The translations under genes and the position numbers were made by a program. A DNA stretch of 15,270 nucleotides from contig JAOXYB010028334.1 in assembly GCA_028565635.1 (NCBI GenBank), positions 1-15,270 on the forward strand, in the 5' to 3' direction. Positions 1-13,800 of the stretch are shown here, one piece after another. The notes beneath the pieces are model-generated. The model saw nothing but the letters and a program-made list of their open reading frames with translations, was not told the origin of the DNA and searched no databases. Source of the stretch: Phoronis ovalis (Eukaryota > Phoronida > Phoronidae). Each line of letters starts with the position of its first letter. Position 1 is the stretch's first letter.

Positions 1-1320
1 ATGACTTTCAAACATAGACCAAATGCCAATATACGAATCTTCAACATTTTCATTGTACATAACTGTTTCTTAGTCTCGCAATAATAACTTTACATTTTAT
101 CGAATCATGTTCATATTCAATTCCACAAGTAATTACAGGTCAAACTACAAGTCACATGTAATTTTGACCCAATTACTTCCAACAGGGCCAACTGGTTATC
201 ATGTTTGTTCCCAATAGTGCATGTTACTTTAGTTTACTAATGCCCATTTCGGGAAACAAAGCAAAACCACCTATTTTCCTTTCAAACCAAAATTTGACAT
301 TTTCCCTCTATTATCAACCTTACAACTCTCATACATATACAAAGATGGCTTACAACTACAGAAACTACATCAATGATATGATGGGCATCTGTCTGGACCT
401 GCAGACCTCTTGTTTTGTATCTTGAGTCCTTAACATCTTTATTTACACCACTGAGAGGAAACTATGGAGAGCACGTCAGTGTTGTGAAGATGGTGTAAAA
501 TATATACATGTCGTTTAAAGTAGTAATGCTGCATTATTATTTTTAAAAATCATCTGTTGTGTTCTTAAAAATACTTTGCAATTATTACAAATTGTGATTT
601 ACAAAGTTAGTGCAAATGTTGTGGTATATAGTCTCTCCTTCCTCTCTTTGATATTGCACATTCAAGTATAATTTATGTCTATATGGAAAAGAATTGAGAA
701 TTCCTATTATTTATTTTTATATAACAGTGATTTCAATATACAAGTATGGTTCAAACACCAGAGTTGTAACCATGTATTCAGAAGAGGGATGTTCTCAGCT
801 GCTGGTTGTAGTACAGGCCGTGTGACTATTGTGTTTTCCTCCCACTTTCTGTTTTTATTTTCTTTCTTCCTCGTCACGTTGTTCTTACCAATTTTCAAAG
901 CTGTGTGACAAGGAGGCAGGGGCATGGTATTAAGGGGTGACAGAGTTGGCCATTGTTAAATTTTTAAAATACATTATAATTAATTGCTTCAAAATTCAAA
1001 AAATATGCTGTAAATGTTCTTGACTCGGAATGTTGGAAAATAGGACTGGTCTGAAGTTAAGACAGACCCTTGATGGGTTGACCTTGAGGGTACCAAGGCA
1101 TCTAGAGGTCAAACATTTCAAATTGTGAAACTTTCAAAAATATGGTTTTTACACCATTTAGGGGCCATTTTGATGGCCAGTTAAATGGTCCAAAAGAAAA
1201 TCAAATTTTATGGAAATAATTACAAAAAAAAGGTTATTAAGTGGTCATCCACCGGTCTCAAAGATCATAGGCTGTAATACCTGCTTAGAAGGCTATCTAG
1301 TTAACTTTCTTTTTAAGCAA
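1..1320. other. Non-coding region downstream of ALAD, probably including its 3' UTR
   Basis: I find no convincing exon here on either strand; the short open frames have no recognisable protein character or splice context. The ALAD stop codon lies at 1323-1321, so the right part should hold the ALAD 3' UTR. Possible minus-strand AATAAA signals appear at 859-854 and 715-710, but neither can be chosen from sequence alone. Small inverted repeats occur at 127-178 and in the 1048-1180 stretch. Confidence 0.6.
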
Positions 1321-6075
<4,755 letters not shown>

Positions 6076-6079
<4 letters not shown>

Positions 6080-6123
6080 GTTGTGCAGCTCTTGCGTAAG
6101 TGAAGTACACAAATGTGTTTCAT
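6076..6123 (-). other. Candidate upstream ORF overlapping the ALAD start codon
   Basis: On the minus strand an ATG at 6123-6121 opens a 15-codon frame whose TGA (6078-6076) overlaps the ALAD ATG (6079-6077) in the arrangement ATGA. It would matter only if the ALAD transcript starts upstream of 6123, which the sequence cannot show. It could equally be chance. Confidence 0.35.
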
Positions 6124-6322
6124 TGGGTTAATGAATTATGAGGGGTTGCGGGTTGCTTCAGAAACATTTAAAATTAAATATGTTTTTGGAAACTTTCTCA
6201 TTGACAAAGATTAAGGTATTACACTTAATGTTGTTATGTATATTAGCAAGAAACGAAGTATTAGCATTTACGTATAATAGTGTATCCTGATAAAGTGGAA
6301 TCTTCCATACTATTTTTTTACA
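6080..6322. promoter_or_regulatory. Shared head-to-head intergenic region, probable bidirectional promoter of ALAD and SNAPIN
   Basis: Only 243 bp separate the two divergent start codons, so the 5' UTRs and core promoters of both genes must lie here unless either has an unseen upstream non-coding exon. The interval is AT-rich and shows no clear TATA box placed for either gene. A CCAAT-type box on the minus strand lies about 45 bp upstream of the ALAD start. A short upstream ORF for ALAD begins at 6123. Promoter activity is inferred from gene geometry; no start site is visible. Confidence 0.55.
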
Positions 6323-9300
6323 ATGGCGGAAGCATCTACTCCTAGCCCATCAGACCAAGTGAAAGTTGGTGAAAATTTACTGGATAGGACTACAAGAGAT
6401 GCACTTGCTGATGGTCTAGTTGTTGTATTTAAACCTGCTGTAGAAGAAATAGATGAAAAAGTCCATACTGTTAGGTATTTTTCGAAAACAAAGTAATAAT
6501 TCTTACGAATATAAAAACGTGATCCTTTTATTGTTTTAAATGTAATCTAAAAGTAAAATGGACTTCGCTCAGTCTTCACTCCTCCAGCCCACTCAACCTG
6601 TTTAAGATATATTTTGCCGGATATTTAAGCTGGCACCAAAGTTAAACTATCCCCCACCATATATCTAGTTGGTATCCCGGGGTTGGTATTTCCTCAAAAT
6701 GTGTTGTTACAGCTTCAATCCAAGATGTGCGTCATCAGCGTGATTCCTTGTCCTGCAAGTCCGTAGGGAAGAGATGCAAAGGCCCAGAGTGAAGAATGAG
6801 TGGGCTTTATTTGTTTTTATCTTCAGGGCGCGCGCGGCCGGAGGTCGCGCGGGGGGAGGAGGTGGGTCGCCCCCCTCGGGCAGGGGGAGAACATTTTGAT
6901 TGTTTTGGTGTCTTTTCCTGCAATCTGGTGCATTTTTTAGGCATAATTTGAAGTTTTGTCCGATAATGTTTTTAAGCATTTTATAAGATTGAAATAAAAA
7001 GTTAATATGCAATTTATGAAGGATTTATCCATTACATCCATTATGCTACAGAAACTGAAAATATAAAATATATGACTATAAAAAATCGTCAAATCATAAA
7101 ACAATATAATGCAAGTGTACAATAAAAAAGTCTTTACAGTTCAAGCAAATTAGTGGGGTTTTTTATACTCCTATGTTGCCCTTTTTAGCTTTCGATAAAA
7201 GGTCACCAGCTGGTTCAAACTTGTGGCATGGTTCTTGCGTCCCAAGCTTAATGATTTGCAGGCTTTCTAGATATCTCTTTTACGGCATCTATATTGTTCT
7301 CTTTAATTTTATTCTGCATGAGGTTTTCCAGTTCCATGATCGACTATCCTAAATTGTACAGTACTTATGTCAATAATTGTAAATGAAGAGCGAGTGAAAA
7401 TGAAGCTCTTGACGGATGTAAAACACGTTCGGTGATATTAATAAATGAATAACAGTACTAGCAGTAGAGTGAAAAATGCGGTCTGAACCCGTAATCCTGG
7501 ATCCGTGCACAAATCACCTCCAAAGGTTCAAATTTCGTTTATTTAGCCTTAACGTACAATGGATAATATCTTAAAGTGTCTGGTGTAATAATAATACTTT
7601 AAGTTACTTTTTATAAAAAAGCACGCTTGCCTATTGCACGAAAGTTTTTCCTTTGTTTACTCACACGATCTGATTTTCCCGCGAAATAATATTTCCAGGT
7701 CAATGACATATTTTTATAGAACGGCAACTTCGGATTGGACAAATATATCACGTGGCCTTTTTGCCCTTATTATAATATCGTCATGTGATGTAAAAGGTCA
7801 AATCTTAAATAGTTTTGTTTATATTGTTAAAGGTCCAAGAAGTACCGCTATAAATTTTAACCAAAAACTAAAGAAACATGAATTAACAAAATGGTGTTTG
7901 CGAACAAAAAGATGATTTTTAGGTATGCGTGAGATTCAGTGCCGCATGCGTGAGCCTCACGCAGAATGCGTGAGACTTGGTAGGTCTGGTAGGGTCATGA
8001 CCGCCTCGTATCTCAGACCAGCCGAAGTTCGAAAACACTTCCTTTCCTAATAAATTCCACCCAAATTTTTCCTTCTGCCTATTCCTCGACTACTCCGCTT
8101 CTTATACCACTGTATCCAGATAACTTAATCAAAGCTTCAACAGCACATCAGCATAAAATCCAAAATGCACTCTTGAAGGTTTGTTCATCCATTGTATGAA
8201 TATTACGCTATTGAGCATGCGTGAAGGCTGGCAGAACTTCGGCTGGTCTGAGATACGAGGCGGTCATGACCCTACGGACAAGTCATAGGCTGTCCATAAT
8301 AGGGTCATGCTTGCAGGACTATGTGATTCCAATCTGGATTTGCTGATTATCCGATAGAAGTAGAAGTATGCATTGCTTTGGCACCATTTATAATCTTAAA
8401 TTTATATACGAAACCTACTTAAAAGTGCATGTTTATGATAATTTTTGTAAAATTTATAAATGGTAGCATATGGTACAAATAAAACTTATGTTTTCAACAT
8501 TTTCAAATAAATGTTATTTCTTGCAGAATGAGTCAAGTGGAACTTAGGCAACAAATAGACAGTTTAGCTGATGGTAGGCAATTGAATATTTATTCTTGCC
8601 AAATAATTTGGAAAGCAAAAACGTAAAACATTTTTTTTCACTGGTAACATACTAGGCATATAATCATCTTGCCATGTAACTTTTCATTGGACTATTTTGT
8701 ATACACTGCTGAATTCTTTAAGTTCTTACAAACTGTATTATTTCAGATTAAATTAAAAGTATCTAATAGTAGTTCGTCTGTAATTGTTGTTCAATGGACT
8801 TTAATGTTTTGTCACATGCAAAAAAAATAGCTGTCATTGGTAATTTTTAAAAAGGTAAGCATCATTCTTTAACTTTATTATTTCTTGCAGATTTACGTAG
8901 AATATCTGATAGCCAACAAGTGCCAATAGATTTAGATCCTTATGTAAAAAAGCTAAATAATGCTCGAAGACGAGTCGTACTAGTCAGTAATATTTTACAG
9001 AATTCTCAAGTAAGTTCTTACAAATATGGTTTACAGGAGGAACACACTGATAATTCTCTCTACAAGAGCGTGTACATGCAATATTTATATTTTTCAATCT
9101 CAATCTTGCAATAATATTGAGGAGGATTAATCAATGGTCAAACTTTTGAATGAAACAAAGTTAAAAATCTGAGACACATTTTGGAGATTTCTGGCGGAAT
9201 TTAATTTTGGCCAAGTTGTTCAGCTTTGTATTTGCAGGACTGTTTAGACCTTGTCCTTTCAGAAGTGAATTTTTACCCAAAATGGCCAGTTTACTTACAT

Positions 9301-9839
9301 AATCATGTGTCATATAGGAAAAGTAAATTTTCATAGTTTTCCAACTAGTATACATTTATTTCCCAAAAATGTATACTTATAATGTTATTTTTAAAAATTA
9401 GCTGTTCGAAACTTGATAGGCAGTTTATAGTTCCAACTAGTTGTATTCCACTGAAGAGTTGTATGGGAAGGGGGCAGACAATAAATAACAAATAAAAAGG
9501 ACTGGTTATAGTTGGAATCTAATTAATTTACCTACATATTATTGTAATGTAATATTAATTAAATATACTATACGTTATGGGTCTATTCAAGAAATGCCTC
9601 ACCTATATAACTAAATATGGAACAGCCCTAATCATGTAACATTAGAAATTTAAATTTAAAAATCGGTATGAAAATTAAATTCACAAGGAAAATGTAAACA
9701 ATCCATGGTTTTCTAGGCAAATGATCTTGTCCCATTTCATGTTTTTCAGGACAGACTGCAGAAATTGCAACATAGCATAGCCAAAGAAACATCCAAAAGA
9801 AAAACTGCAGTGTCACAAATCAGTCAGTTGACAAAATAA
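6323..9839 (+). CDS. SNAPIN: SNAPIN (SNARE-associated protein snapin; BLOC-1 subunit 7), complete, 4 coding exons
   Basis: Snapin is a small coiled-coil protein of the BLOC-1 and BORC complexes. It acts on the cytosolic face of endosomes, lysosomes and synaptic vesicles and was first described as a SNAP25 partner. Coding exons are 6323-6474, 8527-8573, 8891-9009 and 9750-9839. Introns are GT-AG with phases 2, 1 and 0, and the joined frame gives 135 aa (human 136). The diagnostic core is at residues 80-106, with DLDPYVKKL, NARRRVVLV and NILQNSQ almost as in vertebrates. It is preceded by VRMSQVELRQQIDSLADDLRRI and followed by HSIAKET. The N-terminal 25 residues and the C-terminal tail are divergent. 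Ser53 in R-M-S-Q sits where vertebrate snapin has the phosphorylated Ser50. The start has a good context (A at -3, G at +4). Intron 1 (6475-8526) holds several repeat-like insertions. The gene is divergent from ALAD and convergent with uricase. Confidence 0.96.
6826..6889. repeat. GC-rich insert-like block in SNAPIN intron 1
   Basis: About 64 bp of almost pure G+C, with many CpG steps and G or C runs, sit inside AT-rich intron DNA. The change in composition is abrupt at both edges. The flanking 6573-6825 stretch is also less AT-rich than its surroundings and contains agcccactca at 6586-6595 with its inverse tgagtgggct at 6797-6806. This suggests one inserted repeat of roughly 320 bp, but no family is recognised. 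Confidence 0.4.
7163..7337 (-). pseudogene. Antisense protein-like relic with an apparent frameshift, family unknown
   Basis: On the minus strand an ATG at 7337 opens a frame reading MELENLMQNKIKENNIDAVK before a stop at 7250-7248. Around 7280 a second frame takes over and runs to a stop at 7165-7163, with stretches such as YLESLQIIKLGTQEPCHKF and AGDLLSKAKKGNIGV. Both halves have a balanced, charged and hydrophobic composition unlike the surrounding AT-rich non-coding translations, so a single frameshift could explain the break. A splice-acceptor-like ttag lies just upstream on the minus strand (7350-7347). I do not recognise the family. It may be a decayed exon or a piece of a mobile element, or it may be chance. 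Confidence 0.35.
7989..8030 (+). repeat. Left arm of 42-bp inverted repeat
   Basis: It is exactly complementary to 8234-8275. It starts GTAGGGTCATGACC and ends CCGAAGTTC. The pair could form a long hairpin in the SNAPIN pre-mRNA. Confidence 0.9.
8234..8275 (-). repeat. Right arm of 42-bp inverted repeat
   Basis: It is the exact reverse complement of 7989-8030. The lack of any mismatch between the arms points to recent insertion, to gene conversion between arms, or to selection on the hairpin. Confidence 0.9.
8574..8890 (+). other. SNAPIN intron 2
   Basis: This is a 317-bp phase-1 intron, donor gtagg and acceptor cttgcag. It is AT-rich and nothing further is seen. Confidence 0.85.
9010..9749 (+). 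other. SNAPIN intron 3
   Basis: This is a 740-bp phase-0 intron, donor gtaag and acceptor tttcag. It contains a small perfect hairpin at 9347-9377 (11-bp arms around a 9-nt loop). The open frames within it are not coding. Confidence 0.85.
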
Positions 9840-10864
9840 ACAATTTATTGTACGTGTTTCCACAACTGCAGGCTATTTGCATTCCAGATTATTGGGACTA
9901 TATTTTAAATTTATTTCTAAACTTATCTGCAGCGTGACTAATGTTACTGTATGACTGGAAAGTATTGCCGGAGTTTTTATCAATATCCCATGATAATCTT
10001 GTTGTAGTTGAGTGGTTCACATATTGCAGAACATTTAGCTTCAACTTGCAATGATTCGTCATGTCGAACAAACATACATATGAGAAGTGCAGTGGAAATG
10101 AAGCATTGTTTCAAAATGGTGGAAAATGACGCGTGATAATGTAAAGCTGTTTACGTATGCATACAATATGCATTCAAAATTATTAAGATTGACAAAGTGT
10201 TTCTGATTATTGTAGAATACTAAAAGTGAAATGGTTACTAAAATAATATAGATTTTTATAAACTTTATTTTAAAAAAAAATAGTACATATTGGTGATTAA
10301 AAATTACAGAAATTTGAAGAATCCTATTCAAACATTTAGCAGTGTGGCACCTTTCTGAATTTACATTGAATTACAGTTTTTCTGTAAATTTTCAAACCCG
10401 TAATACACCATTATCACTAACATCATTTGTCTTGTTTTACATTGTATTTTTTCTTTCGGTTAGTGATGTCACATAAAATTAAAACCAGCACACGAATTAT
10501 ATTTTACAACCATGTTCAAGGTCTAATTTTTACAATAATTTTGAACTACCTTGCATGATAATACCATTTAAAATATGTAGTTCGTTTCTTCCATTAAATA
10601 CCTACAATTTTTCCCCCTTACTAATCAATAAAATGTTACTGCTAATAATTTGTGTGAACTGTGTGTATTCTAGTCCCTAACTGTATACATTTTTCTTGAA
10701 GCTCATGAAAATTAGACATTGAATATAAAACACAGTTTATATGCTTATAAATATACTCACACACTATCATAATTAAACAAGTTTACAGAAACAAAACAAT
10801 AATCATAACTATCAAAGCATGAAGACTCCCAGGTGCTTGTAGTCCTAACATGCTACTACACATT
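9840..10864. other. Convergent intergenic region holding the 3' ends of SNAPIN and uricase
   Basis: It lies between the SNAPIN stop (9837-9839) and the uricase stop (10867-10865 on the minus strand). It is AT-rich with no credible ORF. A plus-strand AATAAA at 10627-10632 could end SNAPIN, and a minus-strand AATAAA at 10269-10264 could end uricase; if both are used the transcripts would overlap. Another AATAAA spans the SNAPIN stop itself (9835-9840) and is unlikely to be the functional one. Confidence 0.55.
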
Positions 10865-13800
10865 TTAAAGCTTTGACGTTTGGCTGCGTGCCAGAACAGC
10901 TTTAATATTTCCTGCTGGCTTGTCTACTGGTAGAAACACTTCATTGTTTTCTTTTTCAAACCCAACACTTTTAAATTTACTCAAATCAAAGCTGTGGTAA
11001 TGTTTATTTGGCATCACCATTTCAATCTTGTTAATCTAAAAAGTGATGATAAAGAAGTTCAATCTTTAATTTTGCACACAGTGATCTATTGAAGGATAAA
11101 TGTTCGGCGCACAGTAAAGCACACATTGTCACAGAAACCGGTTTTCTTTTTAACTGGTACAGTATGTTTACCTGCTACTGTGGATGACGTATGCAAATAT
11201 AATTATGTTACAATCATGATACACCTTGTCAATAAAGGTTGTGAATTTCACAAAGTACAAGTTGGATAATATGTTTTTTATATGTCCACAAATTTTATGC
11301 TGAGTTACCTGAGGAATTTTTGACAAGGCTAGTTTCCCTGCCAAGCACAAAGTCTGTTGAACAGAAGATGAGAACAGTCCTGTTTCGGGAGGTCCAGCAA
11401 ATAAATCTAAGATACACATCTTCACTGTATCCCTAAAAATAATGAAATCAATATTTGGAGTGGGTTATGGTTTCGGATGTTATCATGGCCACATAATGTT
11501 CAACTGTAATAAAATAAATATCACAATATTGTCATATTACAAAACAAACGTACCAAGATGTGTCAAAATCCACTCCATCTGTGGTATCATACCACCACCG
11601 GGATTCCACTGTTGTTGAAAACACTCTATCAGTAGCCTCAGGTAAAGTTGTATATTCACACTTGTGAAAGTTCACAAAAGCTGACTGCGTAGTTTTCAAT
11701 ACTCGTAGATCTTTCAATCCAGCACTGACAAGTGGACGACCTACGCAAATAGATTAAATGCTAGTCAATATCTATGAACAATTCTTGACTGAAACTCTTG
11801 CTGAACATACTATTATTTTTTTAAAATATATAAAATATAATATGTAATACTCCATTTAACTACTCATTTTAGAAACAAATTATTTTAAGGCTTACCAAAT
11901 GTGTATGTTTTATCCAAAGACTGTTCTTAGAAAGAATATAGATGAATTTGACAGGAAAAAGTGCTATAAATATGGTAAAATTCTTACCATGTTTTTGTTG
12001 TGTAACATCACAGAATCTTGTGGAATCTGGCATGAAGATAAAAGCATGCCTATGAGGTCTACCATCCTGAAACACAAAAACAATCTTTTCGTGGACAGAG
12101 ATAAAGCCAAAAGTTCTGAAAACAGTTCTTAGTAAAACTACTTTAATAACCATCTGCAGGTACTAATCAATCATACACATTCTGTGCTTTTATGATGAAT
12201 GAATCACACGAACACAAAGATTTCTTAGATTTCACACTGCGAATTGTGTGACTGTGCGAGAGATTAATTATATTTTTTTATTGCAATAGTATTTTTTGAT
12301 ACAGTCCAAAAATAAACTCAAGTTCTGACTAAACTTTTTTTTACAACAGCTACGGTAATTACATATTTTCAAATACGATGTAATTTCTTGCTTTTTTCTT
12401 TCTGGTCAAAGTGTATTTTTTAGAAAGTAAAATTATAATAAAGGAAAATGATGAATTGCACTTAATAAATATATTTTTACCACAGAAAATCCATAATTTT
12501 TTACAGTTTAACATATATAACCATGGGCATTATAATATTTAGATAAATTAATAATCTTGAGATTACCGTATTAATCCGTTTCCATGGATACTGTTCAATA
12601 TGAATGTTCACTCTATTAACATGACAATACTTGGTCAAGAAATGATTTGCTAACTGCACAGCAAACTTCTCTATCGTTGTAACCTACAATAGAACTACAT
12701 CAGAAAAAAAGGCACGAGAACAACATCTATATACTGCACTTAATTACAGTAGGTTTCCGAGTTATGCTCTCCCATATTAACAAAATATTGGTTTATGACC
12801 CAGTAAAATGTCTTCAGAAATATATGTTGTGATGCAATTGCAGGTCACGAAAATAATACGACCCTTTCGCACCTCAACAATAATAACTATTCATCAACAG
12901 ATTGTACAACCTACACTCCTAAGATAATTATTGGATGGTCATTCAGAATGGTCAGAGATCTGCGGAGTTTCATTTTGCAAAATACCGGAGGGGGTAGAGA
13001 AAAAGGTTCAATCTTATTGCACAAAGTAAAAAATGATAACCTAATTGCATAAACAAAATTATCGCAACCCTAAAACACGAAAATAAAACAGAACGTTTAT
13101 CACATTGGGTATACCGAAAGAATGTTCAATGAATACCCACGATGAATTCCACCGCACAAAAATAAAATTACCCTTTTACACCTATAGGAAAATAAGTTTG
13201 CCCCCTTCCCTCTAAATACATGCAAGTACCTGCATAGGCTGAATGGTCACCAAATGTGAAATGGTGCCTGTGTACATAAAACATTTCGCTTTGCATGAAT
13301 GATCTACATCACACTTTAGAACCGTACATAATTCGGGATGCTGTGTTTCCCTAACAGACTAAGCCCCTGCTGTCAGAAAAATTTGAGTAACTGTCACAAA
13401 CCAGTATTTAGTACTTTATCGAAAGAGAGCATAACTCGGAAGCTACTGTAATAATAGAACATTCAGCACATTTTTACTTACTCCAGATTCACAAATACCA
13501 TTCTGTACATGTATTTGTTATCTGATTGTGTCTCATTGTTTTGTTGGTTAAAGCTGACCACACATTGATCTTACAAGCCTCGATCTAGTCTACACTTTAA
13601 TAAGGAAATTGTAGAAAAAATACAGTACTTACGCCTAGTTGTTTAGCCAAGACGTACACAGTGTTTTTCTGTGTGTCAGTTGGAACAACATACCGATTGT
13701 CTCCACACAAATAATCTTCTCGACTATCAAGGTGCAATTCAGTATTAACTGTAAAAATGGCAAAAAAAAATAATGTAAAACAATCACTGTGTATCATAGC

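Larger units (their letters stand above)
7925..8275. mobile_element. Fold-back / MITE-like element with perfect 42-bp inverted arms
   Basis: The arms at 7989-8030 and 8234-8275 are exact reverse complements over 42 bp, separated by a 203-bp AT-rich centre. Each arm contains the 10-bp palindrome GGTCATGACC. Left of the first arm, ATGCGTGAG occurs three times with 20-21 bp spacing (7925, 7946, 7966), with an inverted copy at 7956-7963. A further ATGCGTGA lies at 8217-8224 just inside the right arm. There is no transposase frame, so any mobility would depend on proteins made elsewhere. The outer ends and target duplication are not clear. It sits within SNAPIN intron 1. Confidence 0.7.
6475..8526 (+). 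other. SNAPIN intron 1 (2,052 bp) with inserted sequences
   Basis: The intron runs from donor gtatt to acceptor cttgcag and is the longest in the window. From left to right it contains a GC-rich block (6826-6889), an antisense protein-like relic (7337-7163) and a fold-back element (about 7925-8275). A 93-codon open frame at 7634-7915 is rejected as coding. A palindromic E-box core CACGTG lies at 7749-7754. Confidence 0.85.
12747..13448. mobile_element. Non-autonomous DNA transposon (Tc1/mariner-type MITE) with terminal inverted repeats
   Basis: The ends read CAGTAGGTTTCCGAG... at the left and, as reverse complement, CAGTAGCTTCCGAG... at the right. The repeats are 25 and 24 bp long (12747-12771 and 13425-13448) and differ by one substitution and one gap. 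Both ends abut TA (12745-12746 and 13449-13450), as expected for a TA target duplication. CAGT-type termini with a TA duplication are typical of the Tc1/mariner superfamily. The 702-bp body has no transposase frame, so the copy is non-autonomous. It lies wholly inside uricase intron 2 and does not touch the splice sites. Confidence 0.8.
12684..13632 (-). other. Uricase intron 2, largely a transposable-element insertion
   Basis: This is a 949-bp phase-0 intron, donor gtaag and acceptor tgtag. About three quarters of it is the 702-bp inverted-repeat element at 12747-13448. Without that insert the intron would be about 245 bp, like its neighbours. Confidence 0.85.

Noticed and set aside
201-425. 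74-codon open frame on the plus strand
   Set aside because: It has no recognisable motif or splice context and an AT-rich composition like the surrounding non-coding DNA.
675-925. Overlapping open frames on both strands
   Set aside because: They are low-complexity T-rich and K-rich translations downstream of ALAD with no family features.
6707-7012. 101-codon minus-strand frame with a proline run
   Set aside because: The proline-rich part is simply the GC-rich block read in one frame, and the rest is non-coding in character.
7634-7915. 93-codon open frame within SNAPIN intron 1
   Set aside because: It is the longest intronic frame but has no recognisable domain or splice context; it looks like a chance frame.
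7925-7974. Three spaced ATGCGTGAG copies read as a CRISPR array
   Set aside because: The repeats are only 9 bp, the spacers are 11-12 bp with an inverted copy in one of them, and the DNA is animal nuclear.
9835-9840. AATAAA at the SNAPIN stop codon as the poly(A) signal
   Set aside because: It overlaps the stop codon, which would leave almost no 3' UTR; a signal further downstream is more likely.
11899-12132. 77-codon plus-strand frame across uricase exon 4
   Set aside because: It is a shadow antisense to uricase exon 4 (12066-11988).
12747-13448. Hidden transposase gene inside the TIR element
   Set aside because: No long frame or DDE-type motif is visible on either strand in the 702-bp body.
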